64,000 nt of DNA from positions 310,001-374,000 of the forward strand of contig NZ_CP154879.1 in NCBI RefSeq assembly GCF_039614765.1, written 5' to 3'. A model generated the notes under the pieces. It saw only the letters and a list, made by a program, of their open reading frames with translations. It was not told the origin of the DNA and searched no databases. Of the stretch, positions 34,941 to 45,350 are shown in pieces (the stretch's first letter is position 1; every line of letters begins with the position of its first letter). A program made the translations under genes and the position numbers. This DNA comes from Castellaniella sp. MT123. GTDB lineage: Bacteria > Pseudomonadota > Gammaproteobacteria > Burkholderiales > Burkholderiaceae_B.

Positions 34941-35990
34941 TCAGCCCCGGCGGGCAGCCGACGCCAGCCGGTCCAGCAGACGGGCCTTGTCGGCTGGAGG
35001 CAAGAATGAGGCATTCAGGCTGTTGGCGGCCAGCGTCACCAGTTCGTCATGCGACAGATCCAGGGCGGCGGCGCTGGCGACGTAGTTGTCCAGCACGTAG
35101 CCGCCGAAGTAGGCCGGGTCATCGGCATTCAGAGTGATCATGGCGCCGGCACGCAGCAATCGCGCCAGGTTGTGTTCAGACAGGTCGTGGACCACGCCCA
35201 GTTTCAGGTTGGACAATGGGCAAACCGTCAGGGGGATTTGTCGCTGGATCAGGATCTGGAGCAGCTCGGGATCGTCGCTGCTGCGCACGCCATGATCGAT
35301 GCGGGCGACGCCCAGGATATCCAGTGCGGAGCGGACATAGTCCGCCGGTCCTTCTTCGCCGGCATGCGCCACAAGGTGGAAACCCAGCCGTGCGCACCGG
35401 GCGTAGACCCGGGCGAATTTTTCCGGCGGGTTGCCCTGTTCGGACGAGTCCAGGCCGATGCCGATCCAGAGATCGGCGTAGGTTTCCCGCAGCGGCAGCG
35501 CGGCCTCCAGGGTGGTGATGGCGTCTTCCTCGCTGAGATGGCGCAGGAAGCTGAGCAGCAGATAGCTGCTGATGCCCAGGGTATCGCGCCCTTCGCGCAG
35601 AGCCCGTGCCAGCCCCGCAAAAACTGTGTCGATGGCAATGCCCCGATGGGTATGGGTCTGCGGGTCGAACATGATCTCGACGTGAACCAGGCCGTCGGCC
35701 TGGGCGCGCCGCAGATAGGCCATGGCCAGCTCGTAAAAATCCTGTTCCGTGACGAGCACGCTGGCGCCTGCATAGTACAGGTCCAGAAAGGACTGCAGGT
35801 CGGTGAAGCGATAGGCGGCGCGCACCGCTTCGACATCCGCGTAGGGCAGGGTGACACCATTGCGGCGGGCGAGCTCGAACATCAGTTCGGGTTCGAGCGT
35901 GCCTTCGATGTGCAGGTGCAGTTCGGCCTTGGGTAACGTGCGCAGCCATGCGCGCAGCACGGGATCGGGGGTTGGGCTGGACATGAGCAT
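34941..35990 (-). CDS. Adenine/adenosine deaminase family protein (adenine-deaminase type)
   Basis: Zinc-dependent aminohydrolase of purine salvage, 349 aa. Zinc and catalytic motifs: [12 protein letters not shown] (His25/His27), [26 protein letters not shown] and [11 protein letters not shown]. The DDPAYFGGY ending, with no adenosine-type DDP-L/S variant, is the form found in the Add-like adenine deaminases of bacteria and yeast, so conversion of adenine to hypoxanthine is more likely than adenosine deamination. The family is often annotated simply as adenosine deaminase. Confidence 0.9.
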   Translation of the reverse strand: MLMSSPTPDPVLRAWLRTLPKAELHLHIEGTLEPELMFELARRNGVTLPYADVEAVRAAYRFTDLQSFLDLYYAGASVLVTEQDFYELAMAYLRRAQADGLVHVEIMFDPQTHTHRGIAIDTVFAGLARALREGRDTLGISSYLLLSFLRHLSEEDAITTLEAALPLRETYADLWIGIGLDSSEQGNPPEKFARVYARCARLGFHLVAHAGEEGPADYVRSALDILGVARIDHGVRSSDDPELLQILIQRQIPLTVCPLSNLKLGVVHDLSEHNLARLLRAGAMITLNADDPAYFGGYVLDNYVASAAALDLSHDELVTLAANSLNASFLPPADKARLLDRLASAARRG

Positions 35991-36096
35991 CCGGGTCTGG
36001 CTTGACAGGCATTCATTATAAAGGCCGTGTCCCTAAAGGCCGTGTCCCGCGCGGACAGGCAAGCGGCCTGTCTTTGGGGCCGCGCGGGACGACCGA

Positions 36097-36477
36097 TCAG
36101 GCGTTGGGGCCGCGCCAGGCCGCTAGCGCCAGCGCCAGCCAGGACAGGATCAGGAGCAGCCCGCCGACCGGGGTGATGGCCCCCAGGATGCGGATGCTGG
36201 TCAGGACCAGCGCGTACAGGCTGCCGCAAAACAGCAGCAGCCCGGCCAGCATCAGGCCGCCGGCCCAGACTGCCGGCGTCGGTGCCAGTCGGGCCCAGAG
36301 GGCGGCAAGCGCCAGCAGACCCAGCCCATGGATCATCTGGTAGTGGGCAGCGGTACGCCAGGTATCCAGCAGTTCCGGTGTCACCAGGCGCCGCAGGCCG
36401 TGTGCGCCGAAAGCGCCGGCCGCCACGCCCAGCGCCAGGATCACGGCGCCGCACAGGATCAGGAAACGGGGTGTCAT
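36097..36477 (-). CDS. DUF423 small membrane protein
   Basis: A 126-aa inner-membrane protein with four hydrophobic segments. The DUF423 pattern is clear: AGAFGAHGLRRLVTPELLDTWRTAAHYQMIHGLGLL (in parts AFGAHGLRR and HYQMIHGLGLLALA), then GLLLFCGSLYALVLT and ITPVGGLLLILSWLALALAAW. The family has no firmly known function. ATG 36477 is the family start. Divergent from the acyl-CoA dehydrogenase gene. Confidence 0.92.
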   Translation of the reverse strand: MTPRFLILCGAVILALGVAAGAFGAHGLRRLVTPELLDTWRTAAHYQMIHGLGLLALAALWARLAPTPAVWAGGLMLAGLLLFCGSLYALVLTSIRILGAITPVGGLLLILSWLALALAAWRGPNA

Positions 36478-36581
36478 GTCGGGAGTCTCCGTGAAGGTGT
36501 CGGGGTCGATTGTATCGGGGCGCTGTCCGCTGCCGGGAATCGCGGGTAGACTGAGGTCGTGCAATCCCGGAGGAACACCTG

Positions 36582-38228
36582 ATGAACGTCGCGGATGCCG
36601 CACCGGATGCGTTCCGGGCCGAAAACCTGGTGCCGGACTTGCCGGACTGTAACCTGTTTCTGACGGACGCCGCGCTGGTGCAAGGGGTGCGCCGCGAAGG
36701 CGGCCAGGATCACGAGGCCGATCTGGATTCCTGGGGACTGCGCCTGGGGCGCGCCGATCTGTCCAGGCTGGCGGCGGACATCAACCGCACCGCGCCGACG
36801 TTGCGGGCCTTCGACCGGACCGGACACCGGCTCGACGTGGTCGATTTCCACCCGGGTTGGGCCGAGTTCCTGACTTTGGCTTTCGCTCAGGGTATGCACG
36901 GCCGCGCCTGGATCGCGCCGACTCCGGGTGCGCACGTGGCCCGCGCGGCGCATTACCTGATGCATGGTCAGGTCGAAGCCGGATCCTTGTGTCCGATCAC
37001 CATGACCAGCGCCGCGATTCCGTTGTTGATGCGCGAACCGTGGTTCACCGCCCTGCAACCCCGGCTCGCCAGCGGTCAGTACGACGGGCGCGATATTCCG
37101 GTGTCGGCCAAGCAATCGATGATGGTGGGCATGGGCATGACCGAGAAACAGGGTGGGTCCGACCTGCGCAGCAATGTCAGCCGGGCGGAACCGGCCGGAG
37201 ACGGCTGGTTTCACCTGACCGGGCACAAATGGTTCTTTTCTTCGCCCATGTCCGATGCCCATCTGATGCTGGCCCGTGATGGCGATGGGCATTCCTGCTT
37301 CTATGTGCCGCGCTGGCTGGATGATGGCCGGCGCAATCCGGTGCGCATCCTGAGGCTGAAGGACAAACTTGGCAACCGCTCCAATGCCAGTGCCGAGGTC
37401 GAGTTCGACGCGGCCCTTGGGCGACGCGTGGGCGAGCCCGGGCGGGGGATCGCCACCTTGGTCGAGATGGCGTCCTACACGCGCATGGACTGCGTGCTGG
37501 GCAGCGCTGCGCTGCTGCGCCAGGCCGTTGTTCAGGGTATTCATCATGCACGTCATCGCCGCGCCTTCGGCCGCCTCCTGATCGATCAACCCCTCATGCG
37601 GCAGGTGCTGGCCGACCTGGCCCTGGAAAGCGAGGCCGCAACCACGCTGGCGCTGCGTCTCGCCCACGCGTTCGACCATCCGGAAAATCCGGCGGAACAG
37701 TCCCTGCGCCGGATCCTGACCCCGGCCGCGAAATTCTGGATCTGCAAGCGGACAATCGAGGCCACCGCTGAATGCATGGAGATCTGGGGCGGCAACGGCT
37801 ACATCGAGGATGGCCCGATGGCCCGGCTCTACCGTGAGGCACCCGTCAATTCGATCTGGGAAGGTTCGGGCAACGTCATGTGCCTGGATGTGCTGCGCGC
37901 GGTCCGGCAGGATGCGCAGCCCGTGGCCCAGGCAATCGATGCGCTGGCGCGGGCGCACCCGGGGGAACCCGCCATGCGGGCGACGGCTGACCGTCTGCTG
38001 CAGGGATTGCGGGCCGATCCTGACCAGCAGCAGACCCTCGCTCGACGGATCTCCCAGGACCTGGTGCTGCTGGTCCAGTCGGATCTGCTGCTGCGCCATG
38101 CGCCGGACTGGTTGTCGCGGGCGTTCGTGGACAGCCGTCTGACGGGGGGCGGAGGCCGTGTCTATGGCGCCCAGCCATCCGGCCTGGCATCCGACGCGCT
38201 GTTGCGACGGGCCTGGCCTGACGCGTGA
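36582..38228 (+). CDS. AidB-like acyl-CoA dehydrogenase
   Basis: Flavoprotein of the acyl-CoA dehydrogenase superfamily, AidB subgroup, 548 aa. Motifs: PITMTSAAIPLLMREPWF, GMGMTEKQGGSDLRSNVSRAEP (flavin-contact region), WFFSSPMSDAHLMLAR, LKDKLGNRSNASAEVEFD, RRAFGRLLIDQPLMRQVL, and the AECMEIWGGNGYIEDGPMARLYREAPVNSIWEGSGN end (in parts: MEIWGGNGYIEDGPMARL). AidB proteins are linked to the adaptive response to alkylating agents and to isovaleryl-CoA-like oxidation; which applies here is open. ATG 36582 has GGAGGA upstream. An alkyl-purine glycosylase gene 1.7 kb away fits a loose alkylation-repair neighbourhood. Confidence 0.92.
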   Translation: MNVADAAPDAFRAENLVPDLPDCNLFLTDAALVQGVRREGGQDHEADLDSWGLRLGRADLSRLAADINRTAPTLRAFDRTGHRLDVVDFHPGWAEFLTLAFAQGMHGRAWIAPTPGAHVARAAHYLMHGQVEAGSLCPITMTSAAIPLLMREPWFTALQPRLASGQYDGRDIPVSAKQSMMVGMGMTEKQGGSDLRSNVSRAEPAGDGWFHLTGHKWFFSSPMSDAHLMLARDGDGHSCFYVPRWLDDGRRNPVRILRLKDKLGNRSNASAEVEFDAALGRRVGEPGRGIATLVEMASYTRMDCVLGSAALLRQAVVQGIHHARHRRAFGRLLIDQPLMRQVLADLALESEAATTLALRLAHAFDHPENPAEQSLRRILTPAAKFWICKRTIEATAECMEIWGGNGYIEDGPMARLYREAPVNSIWEGSGNVMCLDVLRAVRQDAQPVAQAIDALARAHPGEPAMRATADRLLQGLRADPDQQQTLARRISQDLVLLVQSDLLLRHAPDWLSRAFVDSRLTGGGGRVYGAQPSGLASDALLRRAWPDA

Positions 38229-38280
38229 ATTACAATACCCGGTCCTGGCCGCGTTGGCGGCCCATTTTCCGCTGCCCGCC

Positions 38281-38901
38281 TTGCGCCGTCTCCCTTTTGG
38301 TTCCCGCGTCATCCGCCGCCTGATTGCATTGGCGCTGCTGGTCTGTGCCACCTGGTTGTCAACCGGGAAGTTCTCCATTGGATCGTCTTCCGTTCCCACC
38401 GGCTCATCGGCTGCCGGGGTGTACACGCTGGCTGGCCGGATCGTCAACGTGGCGGATGGCGATACCCTGACCGTGCTGGTCGGTGGCAAGCAGGAGCGGG
38501 TGCGGCTTGCCAGCATCGACGCCCCGGAAACCAGCCACGGCAGTCAACGTCCTGGGCAGCCCTATGGACAGGCCTCCCGGCAGGCTCTGGCGGATCTGGT
38601 GGCCGGCCGGACATTGCAGCTGCGCTGTTACGAACATGACCAGTACGGGCGCAATATCTGCGACGTGCCCCTGCCGGATGGCCAGGTGGCCAATCGCGTC
38701 ATGGTTGCGGGCGGGATGGCCTGGGCCAATGAGCAGGGGGGTGGAAAATACCTGCGTGACCCGGATCTGCGGCGCCTGGAAAAGCAGGCGCGTCAGGCAC
38801 GCCTGGGCCTGTGGCAGCGTCCGGGGGCCGTGGCACCCTGGGAATGGCGCTGGAAATGCTGGAAGGCGCTTGAAACTGGACACTCAACCCCCATTTGCTG
38901 A
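38281..38901 (+). CDS. Staphylococcal nuclease-like (thermonuclease) secreted protein
   Basis: An SNase-fold nuclease-like protein of about 206 aa with an N-terminal membrane or signal helix (VIRRLIALALLVCATWLS). The nuclease domain reads GRIVNVADGDTLTVLVGGKQERVRLASIDAPETSHGSQRPGQPYG (in parts: VADGDTLTVL and VRLASIDAPE), then YEHDQYGRNICDVPLPDGQ, VMVAGGMAWAN, and ARQARLGLWQ. Asp and Arg positions of the active site are kept. The start is uncertain: the frame is open from an ATG at 38158 inside the dehydrogenase gene, and TTG 38281 is proposed to avoid the overlap. No clear ribosome site. Confidence 0.8.
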   Translation: MRRLPFGSRVIRRLIALALLVCATWLSTGKFSIGSSSVPTGSSAAGVYTLAGRIVNVADGDTLTVLVGGKQERVRLASIDAPETSHGSQRPGQPYGQASRQALADLVAGRTLQLRCYEHDQYGRNICDVPLPDGQVANRVMVAGGMAWANEQGGGKYLRDPDLRRLEKQARQARLGLWQRPGAVAPWEWRWKCWKALETGHSTPIC

Positions 38902-38903
38902 TC

Positions 38904-39413
38904 ATGGCACTGAAAGTATTCGATCTCGCTTGCGAGCATGACCACGTCTTCGAGGGTTGGTTCGCATCCCAGGAAAGCTACGACGACCAACGGTCGCGGG
39001 GGCTGGTCCGTTGTCCGATCTGCCAGAGCGACCAGATCACCCGCCGCGTGTCTGCGCCGCACCTGAACGTCAGCCATCTGCGGCGGGAATCGCCGCGCGC
39101 CGAGCCCCAGTTGCAGTCCGATCGGGCGCCATCGGGGCAGGTGGCCGAGGGGCGGGCCGCTGTTGCGGCGCCGTCCAGCGATCAACTGGCGCGCCTGCAG
39201 GCCGAGGTCCTGCGCCAGATCCGCCGCATCGTGCGCCAGTCCGACGACGTCGGGACGCAATTCGTCGACGAAGCCCGGCGCATGCACAGCGGCGAGATCG
39301 AGGAACGACCCATCCGCGGGACAGCTTCGGCCCAGGAATGTCGGGAACTGGACGAGGAAGGCATTTCCATCATGCCGATCCCTGAGATCCTGGACGATGA
39401 CCGGCTGCAATAG
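38904..39413 (+). CDS. DUF1178 family protein
   Basis: A 169-aa cytosolic protein of unknown function. The N-terminal DUF1178 signature is intact: MALKVFDLACEHDHVFEGWF, then SRGLVRCPICQSDQITRRVSAP with a CPIC zinc-type pair. The C-terminal half is RRIVRQSDDVGTQFVDEARRMHSGEIEERPIRGTAS (given in part: DDVGTQFVDEARRMHSGE), also a family hallmark. ATG 38904 lies three bases after the preceding stop. It converges with efp across a terminator. Confidence 0.93.
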   Translation: MALKVFDLACEHDHVFEGWFASQESYDDQRSRGLVRCPICQSDQITRRVSAPHLNVSHLRRESPRAEPQLQSDRAPSGQVAEGRAAVAAPSSDQLARLQAEVLRQIRRIVRQSDDVGTQFVDEARRMHSGEIEERPIRGTASAQECRELDEEGISIMPIPEILDDDRLQ

Positions 39414-39479
39414 CGGCTACCCTATCCGCGTGTGACGGCCTGGCGCAGTGGCGCATGACGCAGGCCCATGGCGGGCGGT

Positions 39480-39515
39480 CAAAAAGAAACCGGGCATGCG
39501 CCCGGTTTCTTTTTG
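39480..39515. terminator. Bidirectional terminator between DUF1178 gene and efp
   Basis: CAAAAAGAAACCGGGC (39480-39495) pairs with GCCCGGTTTCTTTTTG (39500-39515), a perfect 16-bp stem with loop ATGC. The A/T-rich base of the stem supplies a U-run in both directions, fitting the convergent genes on either side. Confidence 0.9.
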
Positions 39516-39529
39516 ACGTTCCGTCAGGA

Positions 39530-40087
39530 TCACATCACGCGGCTACGGTATTCGTTGGTGCGCGTGTCGATTTCGATTTTGTCGCCGATATTGCAGAACA
39601 GCGGCACGGACAGTTCGTAGCCGGTGTTGATCTTCGCCGGCTTCAGAACCTTGCCGGAGGTGTCGCCCTTCACGGCGGGTTCCGTGTAGATGATTTCGCG
39701 TACGATGATGGTCGGCAGTTCGACGGAGATCGCGCGGCCTTCGTAGAAAACGACTTCTACCGTCATGCCTTCTTCCAGGTAGTTCAGCGCATCGCCCATG
39801 CTGTCGGCTTCGACTTCGTGCTGGTTGTATTCTTCGTCCATGAAGACGTACATCGGGTCGGCGAAGTAGGAATACGTGCAGTCCTTGTTTTCGAGCATGA
39901 CCTGCTCGAATTTTTCGTCGGCCTTGTAGACGAATTCGCTGGCGCTGCCGGTCAGCAGGTTCTTGAACTTCAGCTTGACGACGGCGGCATTACGACCGGA
40001 CTTGTTGTATTCGGCCTTCTGGACGACGAGCGGGTCATTGCCGACCATCACGACGTTACCAACGCGCAGTTCTTGGGCGATCTTCAT
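39530..40087 (-). CDS. efp: Elongation factor P, arginine-32 type
   Basis: Translation factor of 185 aa that relieves ribosome stalling at polyproline. Three beta domains are apparent: [20 protein letters not shown] at the start, the modified loop [17 protein letters not shown]-like middle ([17 protein letters not shown]) and C-terminal [20 protein letters not shown]. Residue 32 at the loop tip is Arg, the form activated by EarP rhamnosylation, and earP lies directly upstream on the same strand. ATG 40087 is fixed by the conserved N-terminus. Confidence 0.97.
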   Translation of the reverse strand: MKIAQELRVGNVVMVGNDPLVVQKAEYNKSGRNAAVVKLKFKNLLTGSASEFVYKADEKFEQVMLENKDCTYSYFADPMYVFMDEEYNQHEVEADSMGDALNYLEEGMTVEVVFYEGRAISVELPTIIVREIIYTEPAVKGDTSGKVLKPAKINTGYELSVPLFCNIGDKIEIDTRTNEYRSRVM

Positions 40088-40170
40088 AAGGGAGAAACTC
40101 CGGGGATTGATGTGCCCCGAGCATGAAAACGCATTCCGAGGCAAAGCAGAAAAAAGATTAACTTCGCATT

Positions 40171-41265
40171 CTAACTCTTCTGGCGGCATTTCTGGCAGAA
40201 ATCCACCAGATTTTGGGCCAGATCGGCGCGTGCGGCCAGTTCGCCCGACCAGTCCCGGCAACGCGCCTGCCAGGCATGCCAGGGGTCCGGCTGCAGGACC
40301 TGCAACAGCGACGCGCAGACCCCGGTATCGTCCTGGCGGTTCCAGGCTTGGGTCAGCGCCTGCGCGGGGTCGGGCCAACGTGCGAGGGTCAGCCAGGCGT
40401 CGAGCTTGTCGAGATGGGCCGATTCGGCCTGGCGATAGATCTGCCAGACCAGTGGGCTGCCCGCCCAGAGGGCTCGCACCAGCGAATCCTCGCCGCGCAC
40501 GAAATTCAGGTCGCAGCACCACAGCAGTTCATCGAACCGGGTCTGCGGGACGAAGGGGATCGGCAGAACGCGTAGGGACCCCTCATCCGTCAGGCCGGCC
40601 GGCCGGCCTCCGGGCACCAACAGGCAGGTGGGGATTTCCTGATGGACCAGACCCGCCCGCAGGCCGGCGAGCGGCGCGTCCGGATAGCAGAACAGCAGGA
40701 TATGGCGGGCATTGGCGGGCAGGGTATCCGCGTGCAGCCCCGTGAGTGCCTGCAGGCGCTGCCGGCGGTCTTGCTTCCGGGCCTGGTCGCGGCGAGCCGT
40801 CAGATCCGGTTCGCGTAGCAGTCCGCCGGTTTCCTGGGTGAAGCCGGGAAAGAAAAAATACTTCGGCACCCCGTTGGGCTGCGGCGAGGGCAGGCCGTGG
40901 CAGCCTTCCACCCAGGACTCGGCGCTCAGGTATTCCAGGTTGATCCACAGGCAGCGCCGTGCCGCCATGGCATTTTCATACCGGGCGGGCAGCGCGCAGG
41001 CGAAGGCTTCGATGACGACGCCGTCCTCGGGGGGGGGCGCGTGCCCGGCGTGCGCCCATGAGCCGATCCGCACGCCTTCCACCTGCTGCTGTTCCATGGC
41101 CGGCCGGACCGCTGGAACCAGCCTGCCGAGTGTCTCCAGATCGTCGATCCAGAGGCGGACGGTGTGTCCCATCCCCGCCAGCCGATGCGCCAGGCGCCAG
41201 CAGACGCCCGCGTCGCCGAAATTGTCGATGACGCGGCAGAACAGGTCGAATGCCGGAAGATCCAT
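40171..41265 (-). CDS. earP: EF-P arginine rhamnosyltransferase EarP
   Basis: Cytosolic GT-B type glycosyltransferase, 364 aa, that adds rhamnose from dTDP-rhamnose to Arg32 of EF-P. Family motifs: [20 protein letters not shown] at residues ~7-26 (with the catalytic DNFGDAG), [42 protein letters not shown], and near the C-terminus [24 protein letters not shown] (given in part: [14 protein letters not shown]). ATG 41265 begins at the family start. It lies 83 bp upstream of efp in the same direction. Confidence 0.95.
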   Translation of the reverse strand: MDLPAFDLFCRVIDNFGDAGVCWRLAHRLAGMGHTVRLWIDDLETLGRLVPAVRPAMEQQQVEGVRIGSWAHAGHAPPPEDGVVIEAFACALPARYENAMAARRCLWINLEYLSAESWVEGCHGLPSPQPNGVPKYFFFPGFTQETGGLLREPDLTARRDQARKQDRRQRLQALTGLHADTLPANARHILLFCYPDAPLAGLRAGLVHQEIPTCLLVPGGRPAGLTDEGSLRVLPIPFVPQTRFDELLWCCDLNFVRGEDSLVRALWAGSPLVWQIYRQAESAHLDKLDAWLTLARWPDPAQALTQAWNRQDDTGVCASLLQVLQPDPWHAWQARCRDWSGELAARADLAQNLVDFCQKCRQKS

Positions 41266-41302
41266 GGTCGGCGTGCGGACGGGCCCTATCCGATGCGGAT
41301 GG

Positions 41303-42505
41303 TCAGTGGAACTGCACGGGCTCGGGGTCGATTTCCTCGGGGAGTTCCGGGTGCTGCATCTCGCCCAGCATGTTCGGAAAGTAGGGCGTGCCGCAGTCTT
41401 CGCAGAATTCCATGGCCTGCAGGCCGGGCAGGCGCCGTATGTCCTGGATGCCGGATTCGCGCAACAGGGCCGCCAGTGTGTCCCAGGTGTCGACCTGGCC
41501 TTCGGTACCCTGGTCCAGGCTGGATTCTTCGCGGCTGAGCGACGGCCAGACACAGCCGTAGATGACGTCATTGTTCTGGCGCGTGCAGAAGCCGATGCGG
41601 TATTCCTCGATGGCCTGCTCGCCGCAGGCCACGATGGCGGCCCGCAGATCGGTGCCGGGAATGTGGGCGGCTGTCTGCAACCATGTGATGGCGGATTTCA
41701 GCGTGAGTGGCCGGATTCCCTGGTCAGCCTGCCGCGTGCTGGTGTAGAACGCCTCGGGCGGTAGATATTCCAGCTGGCATCCGGTGAACAGGGGTTCGAC
41801 GATGCGCGCGCATCCCTGAGCCCATTGCGCGGTGACCGAGGCGCGGGTAGGCGGTTGATCCTGCCCGGACGATTGCCATTGGAAGAGCGCCTGTCCGTGG
41901 GGGACGAGGACGGCACCCAGCAGGAAATAGGCGTCCGCCAGCAGGTCTTCCGGCGTTTCGGCGTCATGCCTGGCGGGCGGCTCGCGGCGCAACCCCAGCA
42001 CCTGTTGGGCCAGGGACTGCGTCCAGCCGCGAGTTTCGCGAAAAGATTGCGGCAACTGGTCGAAGCGGATGAGTTCGGGCAGCAGGACGAGCCGCGCCCC
42101 CGGCGCCAGGACCGAGGCGCCCAGCAGATTCGTGAGTTGTTCCACGTGTTGCGGCGTCAATCGACCCGCAGGTAGCTGGTAGCGCGTCCAGGCCAGCAGG
42201 GGTGCCGAGATCAGCAGCGCATCGAAAACCTGGTCCTCGTGCGTGATCGACAGGGATTCGGAGTGTGCCTCGGCCTGTTCCACCAGGATCTCGTAGGCGG
42301 GGGACCGCTGTTCCAGCAGCCGGTCCAGGGCGGTTTCCACCGCCTGCCCCTGGCGTGCGGCCAATGCCTTGTCCAGCGCTTCGCCCAGCAGGTTTTCCCA
42401 CCAGCCGTCTTCCACCCGGCTGCCCGAGCTGGAAAGAGCTTCGGCCAGGGAAATCAGGGAGAGCGACGTCCGGGAGGTGGAGGAGGATCGTGAACGGGCG
42501 GGCAT
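41303..42505 (-). CDS. DUF2863 family protein
   Basis: A 400-aa cytosolic protein of unknown function, restricted mainly to beta-proteobacteria as far as I know. Visible segments: VFDALLISAPLLAWTRYQLP, LTPQHVEQLTNLLGASVLAP, LLADAYFLLGAVLVPHGQALFQWQ, and a C-terminal CGEQAIEEYRIGFC ... CEDCGTPYFPN with a CxxC pair that may bind zinc. N-terminal 20 residues are Ser/Arg-rich and variable. It lies 37 bp upstream of earP, same strand. Function cannot be inferred. Confidence 0.85.
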   Translation of the reverse strand: MPARSRSSSTSRTSLSLISLAEALSSSGSRVEDGWWENLLGEALDKALAARQGQAVETALDRLLEQRSPAYEILVEQAEAHSESLSITHEDQVFDALLISAPLLAWTRYQLPAGRLTPQHVEQLTNLLGASVLAPGARLVLLPELIRFDQLPQSFRETRGWTQSLAQQVLGLRREPPARHDAETPEDLLADAYFLLGAVLVPHGQALFQWQSSGQDQPPTRASVTAQWAQGCARIVEPLFTGCQLEYLPPEAFYTSTRQADQGIRPLTLKSAITWLQTAAHIPGTDLRAAIVACGEQAIEEYRIGFCTRQNNDVIYGCVWPSLSREESSLDQGTEGQVDTWDTLAALLRESGIQDIRRLPGLQAMEFCEDCGTPYFPNMLGEMQHPELPEEIDPEPVQFH

Positions 42506-42596
42506 GAGGAACCGGGAAAAGAGGCAAATACCAGAGATCTATTAGTGTACCTCGTCTACCTGTGCCAGCCGGACTCGCCGTGGTCATCATATAAAA

Positions 42597-42632
42597 CCCC
42601 CGAAGGCTGGATTGACGTCCAACATTCGGGGG
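42597..42632 (-). terminator. Intrinsic terminator after acnB
   Basis: CCCCCGAA (42597-42604) pairs with TTCGGGGG (42625-42632), with an inner TGGA/TCCA pairing. On the minus strand the stem is followed by TTTTAT, fitting the end of the acnB transcript. A second GC hairpin (CGCCCCCC/GGGGGGCG, 42664-42683) lies between it and the acnB stop. Confidence 0.75.
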
Positions 42633-42693
42633 TCGGTTCTGCCGGAGCTTGCGGTGCCGCGGCCGCCCCCCGGATGGGGGGCGTTCGCGGTGA

Positions 42694-45279
42694 TCAGGCC
42701 TCGACCGTGCTGGCGACCGCCGTGAAGTCCTCGATCTGATCGAAGTTCATGTAGCGGTAGATCTGCTCGCCGTTTTTGGCCAGCAGCCCCATCGCTTCGA
42801 GGTATTCCTCGCGGGTCGGGATGCGGCCCAGACGCGAGCAGATGGCGGCCATCTCGGCGGAACCCAGGAACACATTGGAGTTCTTGCCCAGCCGGTTCGG
42901 GAAGTTGCGCGTGCTGGTCGAGAACACCGTGGCACCTTCACGCACCTGAGCCTGATTGCCCATGCACAACGAGCAGCCCGGCATTTCCATGCGGGCGCCG
43001 GCGGTACCGAAGGTGCTGTAGTGGCCTTCCTTGGTCAGCTCGCTGGCGTCCATCTTGGTCGGCGGCGCGACCCACAGCTTGGACGGCAGATCGCGCTTGC
43101 CTTCCAGCAGCGTCGCGGCGGCGCGGAAGTGACCGATATTGGTCATGCAGCTGCCAATGAAGACCTCGTCGATGGCGGTGCCGGCGACGTCGGACAGTGT
43201 CTTCACGTCATCCGGGTCGTTCGGGCAGGCCACGATGGGTTCGTGGATCTCCGCCAGGTCGATGTCGATGACCGCCGCGTATTCGGCGTCGGCATCGGGT
43301 TCGACCAGTTGCGGGTTGGCCAGCCAGGCTTCCATGTTCCGGATGCGGCGCGCCAGGGTGCGGGCATCCTGGTAGCCGTTGGCGATCATCCATTTCAGCA
43401 GCGTGATGTTGCTGTTCAGGTATTCGATGATCGGTTCCTGGTTCAGCCGCACCGTGCAGGCGGCGGCGGAACGTTCGGCCGAGGCGTCGGACAGTTCGAA
43501 GGCCTGTTCGATCTTCAGGTCGGGCAGCCCCTCGATTTCCAGGATGCGGCCGGAGAAGATGTTCTTCTTGCCTTTCTTTTCGACCGTCAGCAGGCCCTGT
43601 TTGATGGCGTACAGCGGGATGGCATTGACCAGATCGCGCAGCGTGACGCCGGGCTGCATCTTGCCCTTGAAGCGCACCAGCACCGATTCCGGCATGTCCA
43701 GCGGCATGACGCCGGTGGCGGCGGCAAAGGCCACCAGACCGGAGCCCGCCGGGAAGCTGATGCCGATCGGAAAACGCGTGTGCGAGTCGCCGCCGGTGCC
43801 GACCGTGTCGGGCAACAGCATGCGGTTCAGCCAGGAGTGGATGATCCCGTCGCCCGGACGCAGCGCCACGCCACCGCGCGTGCTGATGAAGGCGGGCAGT
43901 TCATGGTGGGTTTTCACGTCCACGGGTTTCGGGTAGGCTGCCGTGTGGCAGAAGGACTGCATCACCAGATCGGCCGAGAAACCCACGCACGCCAGGTCCT
44001 TGAGCTCGTCGCGGGTCATGGGGCCGGTGGTGTCCTGGCTGCCGACCGAAGTCATGCGCGGTTCGCAGTAGGTGCCCGGGCGCACACCCTGGCCTTCAGG
44101 CAGGCCGCAGGCGCGGCCGACCAGTTTCTGCGCCAGGGAATAGCCCTTGCCGGTATCGGCGGGGGCCTCGGGCAGGCGGAACTGCGTCGTGGGCGGCAGG
44201 CCCAGCGCGGCGCGGGCCTTGGTCGTCAGGCCGCGGCCGATGATCAGCGGGATACGGCCGCCGGCGCGCACTTCGTCCAGCAGCACGTCGGATTTCAACT
44301 GGAATTCAGAGATTACCTGGCCATTTTTCAGGGCCTTGCCTTCGTAGGGGCGCAGCTCGATCACGTCGCCCATGTTCATGCCGGAGACGTCCAGCTCGAT
44401 CGGCAGGGCGCCCGAATCTTCCATCGTGTTATAGAAGATCGGCGCGATCTTGCTTCCCAGACAGACACCGCCGAAGCGCTTGTTGGGCACGAAGGGGATG
44501 TCTTCGCCGGTGTACCAGATCACCGAGTTGGTGGCTGATTTGCGCGAGGAGCCTGTGCCCACCACGTCACCCACGTAGGCGACGAGGTGACCCTTGGCCT
44601 TCAGTTCGTCGATCAGCTTGATCGGGCCGACCTGGCCGGCCGCGTCCGGCGTGATGCCGTCGCGCGGGTTCTTCAGCATCGCCAGGGCATGCAGCGGGAT
44701 GTCCGGGCGGCTCCAGGCGTCCGGCGCCGGAGACAGGTCGTCCGTATTGGTTTCGCCGGTGACCTTGAAGACCGTCAGCGTCAGGCTTTGCGGGACTTCG
44801 GGACGGCTGGTGAACCATTCAGCGTCCGCCCAGCTTTGCAGAATTGACTTGGCCTGGACATTGCCCGCCTTGGCTTTTTCCTCGATGTCGTGGAAGGCAT
44901 CGAACACCAGCAGGGTCTTTTTCAGGGCATCGGCGGCAACCGGGGCCAGATCGGCATGGTCCAGCAGCTCGATCAGCGCGCCGATGTTGTAGCCGCCCAG
45001 CATCGTGCCCAGCAGTTCTGTGGCCCGCTTCGCGTCGATCAGCGGACATTTTTCCTTGCCCAGCGCCACAGAGGCCAGATAGGAAGCCTTGACTTTGGCG
45101 GCGTCGTCCACGCCGGCGGGAACGCGGTGCGTGAACAGATCCAGCAAGAACTGCTCTTCCCCGGCGGGCGGGTTTTTCAGCAATTCGATCAGATCGGCTG
45201 TTTGTTGCGCCGTCAGGGGAAGCGGCGGAATACCGATGGCTTCGCGAGCGGTGGCTTCGGTGCGGTAGGAGTCCAGCAT
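42694..45279 (-). CDS. acnB: Aconitate hydratase B / 2-methylisocitrate dehydratase
   Basis: Iron-sulfur aconitase B, 861 aa, which isomerises citrate to isocitrate and in propionate users can hydrate 2-methyl-cis-aconitate. The N-terminal AcnB-specific helical domain ([23 protein letters not shown]) is followed by the swivel domain ([35 protein letters not shown]) and the core with the cluster cysteines ([27 protein letters not shown]). Next to it lie prpD, prpC and prpB, and no acnD or prpF gene is seen, so AcnB may serve both the TCA and methylcitrate cycles here. A 21-bp operator-like palindrome sits 72 bp upstream. Confidence 0.97.
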   Translation of the reverse strand: MLDSYRTEATAREAIGIPPLPLTAQQTADLIELLKNPPAGEEQFLLDLFTHRVPAGVDDAAKVKASYLASVALGKEKCPLIDAKRATELLGTMLGGYNIGALIELLDHADLAPVAADALKKTLLVFDAFHDIEEKAKAGNVQAKSILQSWADAEWFTSRPEVPQSLTLTVFKVTGETNTDDLSPAPDAWSRPDIPLHALAMLKNPRDGITPDAAGQVGPIKLIDELKAKGHLVAYVGDVVGTGSSRKSATNSVIWYTGEDIPFVPNKRFGGVCLGSKIAPIFYNTMEDSGALPIELDVSGMNMGDVIELRPYEGKALKNGQVISEFQLKSDVLLDEVRAGGRIPLIIGRGLTTKARAALGLPPTTQFRLPEAPADTGKGYSLAQKLVGRACGLPEGQGVRPGTYCEPRMTSVGSQDTTGPMTRDELKDLACVGFSADLVMQSFCHTAAYPKPVDVKTHHELPAFISTRGGVALRPGDGIIHSWLNRMLLPDTVGTGGDSHTRFPIGISFPAGSGLVAFAAATGVMPLDMPESVLVRFKGKMQPGVTLRDLVNAIPLYAIKQGLLTVEKKGKKNIFSGRILEIEGLPDLKIEQAFELSDASAERSAAACTVRLNQEPIIEYLNSNITLLKWMIANGYQDARTLARRIRNMEAWLANPQLVEPDADAEYAAVIDIDLAEIHEPIVACPNDPDDVKTLSDVAGTAIDEVFIGSCMTNIGHFRAAATLLEGKRDLPSKLWVAPPTKMDASELTKEGHYSTFGTAGARMEMPGCSLCMGNQAQVREGATVFSTSTRNFPNRLGKNSNVFLGSAEMAAICSRLGRIPTREEYLEAMGLLAKNGEQIYRYMNFDQIEDFTAVASTVEA

Positions 45280-45350
45280 GGCGTGATGCCCCAGGAAAGA
45301 GGGTTGGATAACGCCGGTATTTTACGGGTTGAAATGTGGATCAGGCAAGG

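Noticed and set aside
36474-38516. Minus-strand 680-codon frame opposite the acyl-CoA dehydrogenase
   Set aside because: The plus strand holds a complete AidB-like protein; the minus frame has no domain or ribosome site.
43021-44538. Plus-strand 505-codon frame opposite acnB
   Set aside because: Gln/Arg/His/Val-rich antisense reading of a clear aconitase gene.
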